The notes beneath the pieces were generated by a model, which was given only the letters and a program-made list of their open reading frames with translations, was not told the origin of the DNA and ran no database searches. The position numbers and the translations under genes are program-made. A stretch of 64,000 bases of DNA from Paenibacillus lactis (GTDB lineage: Bacteria; Bacillota; Bacilli; Paenibacillales; Paenibacillaceae): the NCBI RefSeq assembly GCF_017873605.1, contig NZ_JAGGKI010000002.1, positions 310,001 to 374,000 of the forward strand. The letters are read 5' to 3'. Each line of letters opens with the position of its first letter. Position 1 is the first letter of the stretch. This document shows positions 8,592 through 16,674 of the stretch, in pieces.

Positions 8592-9550
8592 AGTCCGCTG
8601 CCTCCCAATCGCTTGCTGAAGTAATTAGAGGATAACAGCAGGATCATCGCGACAACGGCTTCAAACAAGCCTACGGCTGCGCCATAGCTGTAATTGCTCT
8701 CCATGAGTCCCTTCCGGTAGACGTAAGTAGAGAATACGTCGGCTACCTCATATGTCATCGGGCTGTAGAGCAGGAGCACCTTTTCGTAACCGATGCGAAG
8801 CATCGAACCCGTCTTCAGGACAAACATAATGATGATCGTCGGAAGAATAGCGGGAATCGTAATCCGAAAAATCATATGGTGCCGCTTGGCCCCGTCCACC
8901 TTCGCCGCTTCATACAAGGAAGGGTTGATGCCCGCGATCGCTGCCATATAAATGATCGCCTCATAGCCTACGGTCGCCCAGATGTCCGAGGAGACGTAAA
9001 TGGTTCGGAACCAGCTGGGTTCCCCTAGGAAATAGATTTTCTCAAAGCCTAACGCCGCGATGAACTGGTTAATGATCCCTTGGTTCGGCGAGAGGAAATC
9101 GATAATCATGCTGCTGATGATGACCACCGACAGAAAGGAGGGGAGATAGCTGAGCGTCTGTACCGAACGCTTGAACCAGCGGACCCTAACCTCATTTAAG
9201 AGAATCGCCAAAATGATCGGAAACGGAAATCCGAAAATCAGATTGTATACGCCGAGAAGCAGCGTGTTCTTAAAGAGCAGCCAAAAGTCCGGACTGCTGA
9301 AAAATTTCTCGAAATGCTTAAGTCCCACCCATTCGCTTTCCATGATGCCGGTGAACACGCTGTAGTCCTTGAAAGCAATAATCAAGCCGTACAGGGGCCC
9401 GTAACGGAAAATAATATAAAACAACAGACACGGAATAAACAAAATTAACAGCTGCCGGTCCCGCTTCATATGCTGAAAGGCTGCAACCATTCGTCCGCCG
9501 ATTCCCCCGCGGGGAGCGGCCGGCTTCATCTCTGTCCCTGCACTTGCCAT
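8585..9550 (-). CDS. Carbohydrate ABC transporter permease (LplB/MalF type)
   Basis: The 321-residue protein has a cytoplasmic N-terminus of about 35 residues, then LLILFIPCLLFYIIFRYGPLYG, the usual first helix of LplB/YtcP-type permeases. The EAA motif is YEAAKVDGAKRHHMIFRITIPAILP (about 215 onward) and the end is SSNYFSKRLGGSGLW. It pairs with the next gene product as a heterodimeric channel. A GGAGG ribosome site lies about 10 nt before 9550. The 83-bp gap from the binding-protein gene holds a 12-bp perfect palindrome (9582-9593), which may help lower permease expression relative to the binding protein. Confidence 0.88.
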   Translation of the reverse strand: MASAGTEMKPAAPRGGIGGRMVAAFQHMKRDRQLLILFIPCLLFYIIFRYGPLYGLIIAFKDYSVFTGIMESEWVGLKHFEKFFSSPDFWLLFKNTLLLGVYNLIFGFPFPIILAILLNEVRVRWFKRSVQTLSYLPSFLSVVIISSMIIDFLSPNQGIINQFIAALGFEKIYFLGEPSWFRTIYVSSDIWATVGYEAIIYMAAIAGINPSLYEAAKVDGAKRHHMIFRITIPAILPTIIIMFVLKTGSMLRIGYEKVLLLYSPMTYEVADVFSTYVYRKGLMESNYSYGAAVGLFEAVVAMILLLSSNYFSKRLGGSGLW

Positions 9551-9633
9551 GGTGTTCTTTCCCTCCTTAAGAAGATGAGCAGCACCCGGGTGCGAATCCC
9601 GGATGCCGCCATCAGCCTTATATCTGTTGCTGC

Positions 9634-11256
9634 TTACTTCGTAGCTTCATCCAGTCTCTTCTGAGCGGCATTGAAGATGTCGACCAGCTGCTTGGCGCCT
9701 TGCTTCTCGGCTTGCGTTTGCCATTGCTGCCACTGCGCGTCGCCGTAGTCTTTGTTCAGAATGTACTTCGCGTTGAATTCATCCGCCAATTTTTTCAGTG
9801 ACGTCTGAATTTCCGCAATCGTGGCCGTTTCGTCGTCCGTGAAGTTCAGGACCGGATCCAGCGGCTCGAATTTGTTGCCGTTCAGCAGCTTATCCTGGGC
9901 TTCCTGCTCTTTCTCCGTATAGTTGAAGTACACGCTGCGTTTGTCGGCATTGACGTACAAGCCTTGCAGCCACAGTCCATAGCGGTCCTCCAGGACGCTG
10001 ATATCCACCAATGGAACGTCCGTCAGCTCAGGATAAACGGCTTTATCGCCTTCGATTTTAAATGTCTCGCCTTCTACACCCATCGTTACCAGCGTTGCGC
10101 CGGACGGGCTCGTCAAGTAGTCCAGCAGCTTCAGGGCCGCTTCCTTATTATCATTGTTCGCAACCGCGATGCTGAAGCCGTTCGTAATGCTCTCGATCGT
10201 CTTGCCATTGCCCGTCGGGCCTACCGGATTGCCGTAACGCAGATCATAGTTCGGGTTCTGGTCCTTCACTTGGTTGTAGAACAGGTCAAGGCGGCCGATC
10301 CAGTCATAGGTAACGAAGGATTTATTACCGCTCGTCATCTTCGCGGTCCAGGAATCGTCGGTATCGGTCATAAATTCCGGATCGAGAAGACCCTCGTTGT
10401 ACAGCTTCTTCATGAAGTCGAGCATTTCCTTATGCTCCGGCTGCACGGTCGCATATTTCCAAACCTTGGCCGCCTCGTCGTAATATACCGGATAGTTGGC
10501 GCCGCCCATGCCCCAGCCGTATGCCCAGTCGCGGAAAATATGCTCTTTCGTCTTGGAAGCGTAAGGATAGGAGTCCGGATAAGCCTCTTTCAGCTTCTTA
10601 AGCGCTTGGTAGAACTCCTCGGTATTCGTCCATTCCTTAATGCCGAGCTCGTCGAAAATATCCTTGCGGTACAGGAAGCCGTGGTTCACGTCACGGTTGA
10701 TGTTCGCCACCGGCCAGGTATAGATGTTCCCGGATTCATCCCCATAGGAAGGAATGACCCAAGGATTCTCTTCGACATACATCCGCTTGAAATTCGGCAG
10801 CATGTCAAGGTGTTCGTTAATCGCCACAACCGCCTTCTGCTTGCCGATCTTCTTCAGCTCCGACGGCGTCAGGCCGTGGAAAATATCCGGCAGCTTGCCG
10901 GAAGCGACCGTTACCTTCAGCTTGTCGTTGAACGTGGCCGCCGAATACGCCTGGAAGTTGATTTTAATCCCGGTACGCTTCTCGATTTCCTTGGCCAGCA
11001 AAGAGTCATTGAGATTCGTCTTCTCGCTCACCACCATCCAAGTGAGGGTTGTCGGTTTATCCACCAGCGGCAGCGTGAGCCCGCCCGTATCTCCGTATTG
11101 GTTCGGATCGGCCGGTGCGGCCGGAGCAGGTGTTTCGCCTGAGCCGCCTCCCGCCTCCGGCGCAGCCCCTTTGCCCCCGCCGCTGCATGCAGCGAGCATC
11201 GACATGATAATGGTTAATACAAGTGCCATACGAAACCATGGTTTTGGTTTTCTCAT
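9634..11256 (-). CDS. Extracellular solute-binding lipoprotein of an ABC sugar importer (LplA-like)
   Basis: The 540-residue lipoprotein has a basic, hydrophobic signal ending in the lipobox MLAAC (Cys about 24), followed by a Gly/Pro/Ala-rich tether. The mature part matches the long type of family-1 binding proteins: TTLTWMVVSEKTN near the start, LPDIFHGLTP, and a C-terminal helical region. It is the first gene of the six-gene operon and AGGAGG precedes the start at 11256. Such 540-residue proteins in Paenibacillus usually serve complex oligosaccharides. The ligand cannot be told from sequence. The neighbouring oxidoreductases suggest a sugar needing oxidation (inference). Confidence 0.88.
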   Translation of the reverse strand: MRKPKPWFRMALVLTIIMSMLAACSGGGKGAAPEAGGGSGETPAPAAPADPNQYGDTGGLTLPLVDKPTTLTWMVVSEKTNLNDSLLAKEIEKRTGIKINFQAYSAATFNDKLKVTVASGKLPDIFHGLTPSELKKIGKQKAVVAINEHLDMLPNFKRMYVEENPWVIPSYGDESGNIYTWPVANINRDVNHGFLYRKDIFDELGIKEWTNTEEFYQALKKLKEAYPDSYPYASKTKEHIFRDWAYGWGMGGANYPVYYDEAAKVWKYATVQPEHKEMLDFMKKLYNEGLLDPEFMTDTDDSWTAKMTSGNKSFVTYDWIGRLDLFYNQVKDQNPNYDLRYGNPVGPTGNGKTIESITNGFSIAVANNDNKEAALKLLDYLTSPSGATLVTMGVEGETFKIEGDKAVYPELTDVPLVDISVLEDRYGLWLQGLYVNADKRSVYFNYTEKEQEAQDKLLNGNKFEPLDPVLNFTDDETATIAEIQTSLKKLADEFNAKYILNKDYGDAQWQQWQTQAEKQGAKQLVDIFNAAQKRLDEATK

Positions 11257-11682
11257 ATATGTGCTCCTCCTAAATCTGGATTTTCGTATTTGACTGAGTC
11301 ATAAGATGCCTTCGTTATACTACCCCCGTCGTTTCCCTACTTCATTCTCGCTCAATCATGCCCTGCCGCGTGATGCGCTTAGATGATGACATTTCATCAG
11401 ATGTTCCTGCGGGCGTTATCCCCTCCCAAGTCCTATCGTCCTGTGCAGCTTTTCAAGAATGTATTTCTTACTTTTCATAAAGCTGCCTTCGGGCTGAAGT
11501 CCATATTGCATTTTCTACCCGCCCTCATCATAAAAGCGCTTTCAGGTTTTCGTAAACCATCGTATTTCAGCCAGCTGGACTTTTTCCCTGCAGCCGATGT
11601 TAAAATCGCTGAATCCCTTGATATAGCAGGCTTTTTAGCTGTGTAGAAAATGCTAAAGCGGTAGAAATAGAACAAAAAACAA
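11257..11682 (-). promoter_or_regulatory. Upstream region of the importer operon with a cre-like site
   Basis: No convincing gene occurs in this stretch. TAAAAGCGCTTTCA at 11531-11544 (minus strand TGAAAGCGCTTTTA) is close to the catabolite-responsive element recognised by CcpA, with the central CG and nearly symmetric arms. It lies about 275 bases from the first start codon, so the leader would be long if it marks the promoter. No clear -35/-10 pair was identified. Confidence 0.45.
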
Positions 11683-11706
11683 AGGGATTTCCCTCCGGAA
11701 ATCCCT
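11683..11706 (-). terminator. Terminator of the serine dehydratase operon
   Basis: AGGGATTTCC (11683-11692) and GGAAATCCCT (11697-11706) form a perfect 10-bp stem with a 4-nt loop. On the minus strand it runs into TTTGTTTTTTGTTC. It lies about 90 bases after the stop of the Gfo/Idh/MocA gene. Confidence 0.85.
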
Positions 11707-11795
11707 CACATTTCGTGTTCATTTGATGTTCATTTTCCCCTCCGAAATGGAGGCTGCGCGCATGGTTCAGCCGATCAAATTCGCGAATGACGGCG

Positions 11796-12701
11796 TCACA
11801 TGAGCCGCTCTTTGCAGCCGCTCCGTCTGCTCTTCTCGGCAGCTTCGAGGAATGAGATCACCTCAAGCGTTTCCTCTGGCGGAAGAACGGTTCGCCGCTC
11901 GGTAAACATGATCATCACCTGCTCCAGCAGGCTGGCATACCACGGCTTATCCGATGCCCCAGCATCGATAAACCGGCAATCTTCGCTTCGATGGATCAAC
12001 GCCGTGAATCTGCCGGTGCCCCTCCGGCTCCCGCGTACCGTTCCGATGCGGCCATCTTCCCAGACGCCGGTGATCAGCTCCTCTGTTTCCGTAGAGACCG
12101 CAGTAACCTCCTTGGCGCCGCTCCCCATCACGGCATACAGCATCTCGACGGCGTGAATGCCGTACCAGAAATAGTGGGACTGGGTCGGCTGCACATCCAT
12201 CGGCCCCGATACGTCGGTGCCCAGAATGCTGCCGCGGCCTTCTCCGACAAGCTCCTTAGCGAGCGCATCCGCATAGCGGAGCGAGGAGGAGCTCATCAGC
12301 GGCACGCCGGCGCTGTACGCTGCGGCGAGGATCTCCTTCGCTTCATCCGTGCGCAGCGCCAGCGGCTTGTCGATGAACACCGGCTTGCCGTAAGAAGCGA
12401 TCGAGCGGAACTGCCGCAGGTGTACCCGCCCATCTGCCGACAGCAGAAGGACGGCGTCACAAGCGGCAGCCACCTCTTCCGGCGTATTCAGAATCGCAAC
12501 GTCGAATTGCTCCTTGATCTCCTTCGTGAAGCCGTCCACCCGGCCGGCGCTAAGCGGAAAGTCCGGCGATCCTCCGGGGAACGCAGCCGTAACCCGGCCG
12601 CCCGGAATATGGTACGGGTGTCCGGGATCGTTCAGCAGCCGGGTAAACGCGACCGCGTGGGACGTGTCCAGTCCGATAATGCCGATATTCAACAGCGTCA
12701 T
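11796..12701 (-). CDS. Gfo/Idh/MocA-family oxidoreductase
   Basis: The 301-residue protein has an N-terminal Rossmann fold (LNIGIIGLDTSHAVAFTRLL, about 3-22), a variant of the family glycine motif with Leu-Asp. The family catalytic lysine segment follows as YGKPVFIDKPLALRTDEA (Lys about 114). It is shorter than typical 330-380-residue members, with a reduced C-terminal beta domain. It starts 6 bases after sdaAA and has GGGGGAG upstream. As the last gene of the operon it probably carries out an NAD(P)-linked step on a sugar or polyol derivative made or cleaved by the upstream enzymes. The precise substrate is unknown. Confidence 0.8.
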   Translation of the reverse strand: MTLLNIGIIGLDTSHAVAFTRLLNDPGHPYHIPGGRVTAAFPGGSPDFPLSAGRVDGFTKEIKEQFDVAILNTPEEVAAACDAVLLLSADGRVHLRQFRSIASYGKPVFIDKPLALRTDEAKEILAAAYSAGVPLMSSSSLRYADALAKELVGEGRGSILGTDVSGPMDVQPTQSHYFWYGIHAVEMLYAVMGSGAKEVTAVSTETEELITGVWEDGRIGTVRGSRRGTGRFTALIHRSEDCRFIDAGASDKPWYASLLEQVMIMFTERRTVLPPEETLEVISFLEAAEKSRRSGCKERLM

Positions 12702-12707
12702 ATCCGG

Positions 12708-13628
12708 TTACTCCCCCTTCCCTTTTGCACCCTTCTCGCGCAGCTTCTTGCCTTCCTTCCCGTAGAGGTCCTTTAAAATTTTCTTGCCGGTCGGCGTCTG
12801 TGCAAGCCCGCCCTTCGCGGTCTCCCGGTGCTTAGCCGGCATGGCCGTGCCGACCTCCAGCATGACATCGATCACTTCATCAGACGGGATGACGCTTCGA
12901 ACGCCGGCCAGCGCCATATCCGACGCCGCCAGCGCCGTAACCGCGCCGAAGCCGTTGCGAACGATGCACGGAATCTCTACCAGACCGCCGACAGGGTCGC
13001 AGATGAGGCCCAGCGAGTTCTTCAGTGCAAGCCCTACCGCATGGACCGCCTGCTCCGGCGTGCCGCCACGAAGCTCCGTCAATGCGCCGGCGGCCATGCC
13101 GATCGCAGAGCCTACTTCGGCCTGACATCCGCCCTCGGCGCCCGAAATGAATGAATTGTTCGCAATGACATATCCGATGGCGCCTGCACTGAACAGCCCC
13201 ATCACCAGATGATCGTCATCCCAGCCAAATCGCTGCTGCGCGCTGACGAACACGCCGGGAATGATGCCGCATGAGCCGGCGGTTGGCGTGGCCACGATCC
13301 GTCCCATGGACGCGTTCACTTCCGATACGGACAGCGCATAAGCGAGCGCTGTACACGCATCCGTGCCGAGCGCCGGCACGCCTGTTGACAAATATTCATG
13401 AACCCGGACGGCATCGCCCCCGGTCAAGCCGCTCTTCGACGGAACCGGCTCATGAATGCCCCGGTGAACCGCCTCTTTCATAATGCCGTAATAATCGGCC
13501 ATTTGCTTGAATGTCTCTTCCCGGCTTTTGCCGGTTTCCTTGATCTGCTCCTGCAGCATCAGCTGCCCGATCGTCACTTGATCCTTCTCGCAGCAGGCAA
13601 TGATGTCCTTCAATGTGGAAAATTTCAT
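12708..13628 (-). CDS. sdaAA: L-serine dehydratase, iron-sulfur dependent, alpha subunit
   Basis: The 306-residue protein matches the alpha subunit of the two-subunit L-serine ammonia-lyase that converts L-serine to pyruvate and ammonia. Family features include VPALGTDACTALAYALS, GRIVATPTAGSCGIIPGV (about 108-125), SFISGAEGGCQAEVGSA and KNSLGLICDPVGGLVEIPCI. The Cys residues in these segments are the expected [4Fe-4S] ligands. The C-terminus is Lys/Gly-rich. It overlaps sdaAB by 4 bp (ATGA), showing translational coupling. Its place in an operon with SDR, aldolase and oxidoreductase genes is unusual; the complex may act on serine released by the pathway or on a related hydroxy-acid. Confidence 0.92.
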   Translation of the reverse strand: MKFSTLKDIIACCEKDQVTIGQLMLQEQIKETGKSREETFKQMADYYGIMKEAVHRGIHEPVPSKSGLTGGDAVRVHEYLSTGVPALGTDACTALAYALSVSEVNASMGRIVATPTAGSCGIIPGVFVSAQQRFGWDDDHLVMGLFSAGAIGYVIANNSFISGAEGGCQAEVGSAIGMAAGALTELRGGTPEQAVHAVGLALKNSLGLICDPVGGLVEIPCIVRNGFGAVTALAASDMALAGVRSVIPSDEVIDVMLEVGTAMPAKHRETAKGGLAQTPTGKKILKDLYGKEGKKLREKGAKGKGE

Positions 13629-14308
13629 GACGCCGCCTCCTCTGTCGTCAAATCCGCGAACACGACGCGATGCACGCCAGGCAGGCCCTCGATATGCTTC
13701 ATCAGCTCCTGCGGAACCGCCTCGTCCGATTCGACGACGGTCAGGGCATCACCGCCTCGTCCCTTGCGATCCACATCCATATAGGCGATATTGACGCCTC
13801 CGCCCTCGAGCAGGCGGGTGATATGCGCCACCATGCCCGGCGTATCGTCATGGAAGACCAGCAGCACCGGATAGTTGGTCGTGAACTTGACGTCAAAGCC
13901 GTTCACCCGCAGCATCTCAACGCTCCCTCCGCCTATGGAAGCGCCTACAATGCGATCTTCGCGCTCTCCGCTGATTAGTCTCAGCTCCACCGTATTCGGA
14001 TGGAAAGCGACATTCTGCGCCGTCTTGAAGGTCAGCTTCATGCCTGCCGCCTCGGCCAGCTCAATCGAGCTTCGGATGCGCATATCGTCCGTGGCAAAAT
14101 CCAGCAGTCCGCCGACGACGGCCAGGTCCGTGCCGTGACCGCGGTAGGTATCGGCAAAGGAGCCGTAAAATACAATTTCCGCCTGGTCGGGGAACGCGCC
14201 GAATATGCGCCGCGCAGCCCTTCCGATCCGGACGGCCCCGGCGGTGTGGGAGCTCGACGGCCCCACCATACTCGGCCCGATAATTGAAAACACATCTTTA
14301 AACCGCAT
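13625..14308 (-). CDS. sdaAB: L-serine dehydratase, iron-sulfur dependent, beta subunit with ACT domain
   Basis: The 227-residue beta subunit starts with FSIIGPSMVGPSSSHTAGAVRIG (about 7-29), the conserved serine-binding segment of the family. The middle domain contains YGSFADTYRGHGTD. A C-terminal ACT domain spans about 150-222 (PVLLVFHDDTPGMVAHITRLLEGGGVNIAYMDVDR) and probably senses an amino acid, as in other Firmicute SdaAB proteins. A GTGGGG site lies about 9 nt before 14308. It overlaps the alpha-subunit gene and follows the DapA-like gene after a 39-bp gap. Confidence 0.92.
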   Translation of the reverse strand: MRFKDVFSIIGPSMVGPSSSHTAGAVRIGRAARRIFGAFPDQAEIVFYGSFADTYRGHGTDLAVVGGLLDFATDDMRIRSSIELAEAAGMKLTFKTAQNVAFHPNTVELRLISGEREDRIVGASIGGGSVEMLRVNGFDVKFTTNYPVLLVFHDDTPGMVAHITRLLEGGGVNIAYMDVDRKGRGGDALTVVESDEAVPQELMKHIEGLPGVHRVVFADLTTEEAAS

Positions 14309-14347
14309 ACGCGATTCCCCACTTTCGACTATTCTGCCCTCATTGTA

Positions 14348-15430
14348 TCAGTCCGAAAGCCATTCTTCCAAGTGCTCGCGAATAAAGTCGTCGTCATTCA
14401 GATGCGGATAATCACGATAGACCCGATCAATTTCCTCGGCCTGTCCCGGCGACAGCGTCTCATGCGGATTCAGGCACCAGGTGCCCTTCAGCAGCCCTTG
14501 GCGCCGGAGAACCTCGTGAATTCCCGGGATGCATCCGGCGAACCCATGCGCGGGGTCAAAGAAAGCCGCATTGCAATCCGTAATCTCGACATTGCGCGTC
14601 AGCCATTCCTTGGAGAGGCTTCCGGCTTTTCTCGCCTCCTTGATTTCCTCCAGCAGCTCGACCGCTTTCTGCGTCCAAACAGCCCAGTGGCCGAGCAGTC
14701 CGCCGACGATCCCCTTCTCTACAGCAACCCCGTCGACCTGAAAACGGTACGTGCTCAGCAGATCGTTCACGATATTATCGTCATTGCCGGTATACAGCGC
14801 GATCTCGTCCCGGCGGCTGGAGTAGCAGACGGCACGAACGACATCGATCGTCTGGTACCGGTTAAACGGCGCCATCTTGATGGCCACGACGTTCGGAATT
14901 TCGGCAAAAGCCCGCCAGAAATCGAAGGAGAAGATCTTTCCGCCGACCGATGGCTGAAGGTAGAAGCCGATAACCGGCATTTTAGCGGCGATCGCCTCGG
15001 TCCGCTTCAGGATGTCTGTCTCGCTCCAGCCGTCAAGACCGCCCATGCTGAGCAGCACCGCATCATAACCGAGCCTTCTGGCGGTCTCCGTCTCCTCGAG
15101 CGCTTGCGGAGTCGGTCCGCAGACGCCCGCGACCAGGATGAACGGACGCTCAAGCTTGGCCTTGCCGATTTCTTCGGCCGCAAGCCGCAGCACCGGCTCG
15201 TATAGATCAATGCCGGGCTCGCGAATTTCGAACTGGGTCGAATGCACGCCGACCGCAATGCCGCCGGCACCGGATGCCGCATAGTAACGGGATAAGGCCC
15301 GCTGACGACGTTCGTCCAGCTTACGGTTCTCGTCCAAGGCGAGGGGGTGAGCCGGAATGACGAGCCCTTGATGGAGGGCCGCTAATTTTTCGGGCGCCAA
15401 TTGCAAGGTTGTGGTTGTCAGTCCGCTCAT
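14348..15430 (-). CDS. Dihydrodipicolinate synthase/N-acetylneuraminate lyase-family protein
   Basis: The 360-residue (beta/alpha)8 protein belongs to the class I aldolase/dehydratase superfamily. Visible landmarks are GAGGIAVGVHSTQF near beta-2, MPVIGFYLQPSVGG (the Tyr normally stacks at the active site), and NVVAIKMAPFNRYQ (about 180-193), where the Lys should form the Schiff base. YTGNDD and DGVAVEKGIVGGLLGHW follow. Length is above the usual 300 because of an extended C-terminus. The start codon follows directly on the TAA of the SDR gene. A retro-aldol or dehydratase step on a 2-keto sugar acid is likely. The substrate is unassigned. Confidence 0.82.
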   Translation of the reverse strand: MSGLTTTTLQLAPEKLAALHQGLVIPAHPLALDENRKLDERRQRALSRYYAASGAGGIAVGVHSTQFEIREPGIDLYEPVLRLAAEEIGKAKLERPFILVAGVCGPTPQALEETETARRLGYDAVLLSMGGLDGWSETDILKRTEAIAAKMPVIGFYLQPSVGGKIFSFDFWRAFAEIPNVVAIKMAPFNRYQTIDVVRAVCYSSRRDEIALYTGNDDNIVNDLLSTYRFQVDGVAVEKGIVGGLLGHWAVWTQKAVELLEEIKEARKAGSLSKEWLTRNVEITDCNAAFFDPAHGFAGCIPGIHEVLRRQGLLKGTWCLNPHETLSPGQAEEIDRVYRDYPHLNDDDFIREHLEEWLSD

Positions 15431-16450
15431 TTAGAATTTCCCCTTTCTCTCTTGGAAGTGTGTCGGCTTGTTCCAGCTTTCGCCGCCAGCCTGTACCCAT
15501 GCTGCGGTCCAGTCGATCATCTGCAGCAGGGATACCTTCGGATAGCCGAACAGCTGGTGCGACTTCGACGCGTTATTCAGCAGCGCCGTTTCGGATTCCG
15601 TGCCGATAAACTGCGCCTCTTTCCCCATCCGTTTGGCCAGTTCCTGTGCCGCCCAGCGGATCGACATCGTCTCCGGTCCGGTAATGTTAATGATTTCGGG
15701 CGGAGTGCTGCAATGCAAGAGAGATCGGAGCGCCATCGCGTTGGCATCCCCCTGCCATATAATATTCGCGTGCCCCATCGCCAGGTGAATCGGGCGGTCC
15801 TCATGGATGGCCTTGGCCAGCTCATGCAGTACGCCGTACCGCATATCGATCGCGTAGTTGAGACGGTATATGGCCATCGGCGTTCCATTCTGATGGGAGA
15901 AATATTCAAAGACCCGCTCCCGGCCCAGGCAGGACTGCGCGTACTCGCCGATCGGCTCCGGCGCAACCGATTCGTCCACACCGCCGCTCCCTACCGGGGA
16001 GAAGGGGTACACATTCCCCGACGAGAACACCACGATCCTCGATTGCTTGAACTTCTCAGCCACCCGCCCAGGCAAATACGAATTCATTGCCCAGGTGAAA
16101 TACTCGCGGCCGGTCGTGCCGAACTTATTCCCGGCCATATAAATGACGTTCGGGGCCTCCGGCAGCTGCTGCAGCTCCCCATCGTTCAGCAGGTCGCACG
16201 AGATCGTGTGGACGCCCGCTTCCTCCAGCTCGCGTCTAGCCTCCTGGTTCGAGAACCGGGACACACCAATGATCCGTTTACCCCCGCCTCCTTCGCGGAC
16301 AGCGTTCGCCGCCAGTCTCGCAAGGCTCGGACCCATCTTCCCACCGACGCCAAGTACCACAATATCTCCATCCAATGACGCCAGATCGGCGACCAGCTGT
16401 TCCGAAGGCTCAGCCAGCTTCGCTTCTAGTTCTGCAACTGTCAACATCAT
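15431..16450 (-). CDS. NAD(P)-dependent epimerase/dehydratase-family (extended SDR) protein
   Basis: The 339-residue protein has a Rossmann motif IVVLGVGGKMGPSLARLA (about 29-46), a GxGGxxG variant. FSSGNVYPFSP and a downstream Tyr-x4 region (YAQSCLGRE) correspond roughly to the SDR Ser and Tyr positions, although the canonical YxxxK is altered (YAQSC). The start is set by GGAGGAG about 7 nt before the ATG at 16450. An in-frame start at 16510 has no such site. First gene of the five-gene operon with aldolase and serine dehydratase genes. A dehydrogenase acting on a sugar acid or lactone is plausible. The missing Lys should be checked. Confidence 0.78.
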   Translation of the reverse strand: MMLTVAELEAKLAEPSEQLVADLASLDGDIVVLGVGGKMGPSLARLAANAVREGGGGKRIIGVSRFSNQEARRELEEAGVHTISCDLLNDGELQQLPEAPNVIYMAGNKFGTTGREYFTWAMNSYLPGRVAEKFKQSRIVVFSSGNVYPFSPVGSGGVDESVAPEPIGEYAQSCLGRERVFEYFSHQNGTPMAIYRLNYAIDMRYGVLHELAKAIHEDRPIHLAMGHANIIWQGDANAMALRSLLHCSTPPEIINITGPETMSIRWAAQELAKRMGKEAQFIGTESETALLNNASKSHQLFGYPKVSLLQMIDWTAAWVQAGGESWNKPTHFQERKGKF

Positions 16451-16495
16451 TCCATCTCCTCCTCGTATTGATTCCCTTTCATCATACGGGGGGAT

Positions 16496-16531
16496 ATTAT
16501 ATAAAGACAAATCTTTAAATCGTCTTTAAAT
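16496..16531 (-). promoter_or_regulatory. Promoter -10 and phased direct repeats before the serine dehydratase operon
   Basis: On the minus strand TATAAT occupies 16496-16501, about 45 bases before the operon start. Immediately upstream the plus strand carries TCTTTAAAT twice (16512-16520 and 16523-16531), 11 bp apart, one helical turn. They cover the -35 region, where no good -35 hexamer exists. This arrangement fits an activator site. Inference only. Confidence 0.45.
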
Positions 16532-16578
16532 AAATGGATGTTAGGGCAAGCACGCAAAATGTTTCTGCAATCGCTGCA

Positions 16579-16630
16579 GGTTTCAGATTTCTTGACGGTA
16601 TAGAACCTGGCACAGTAGAAATCTGAAACC
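16579..16630. repeat. Long inverted repeat, 14-bp perfect arms
   Basis: GGTTTCAGATTTCT (16579-16592) and AGAAATCTGAAACC (16617-16630) are exact reverse complements separated by 24 bp. A second smaller palindrome, CTGCA-N5-TGCAG, abuts at about 16566-16580. There is no U-run, so it is not a standard terminator. It lies between the DUF4349 gene stop and the serine dehydratase operon promoter and may be a regulator site or RNA hairpin. Confidence 0.5.
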
Positions 16631-16674
16631 AAAGGCGACTGCCTGCATCGTATTCTTAAGTTTAACTCTTGCCG

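Noticed and set aside
9964..11142. 392-codon plus frame across the binding-protein gene
   Set aside because: Antisense shadow of a lipoprotein gene with a lipobox and good ribosome site.
11383..11675. Small open frames upstream of the first importer operon
   Set aside because: Low-complexity translations, no ribosome site; the region looks regulatory.
16447..16632. 61-codon frame across the inverted repeat
   Set aside because: It spans the operon promoter and repeat arms and has no start signal.
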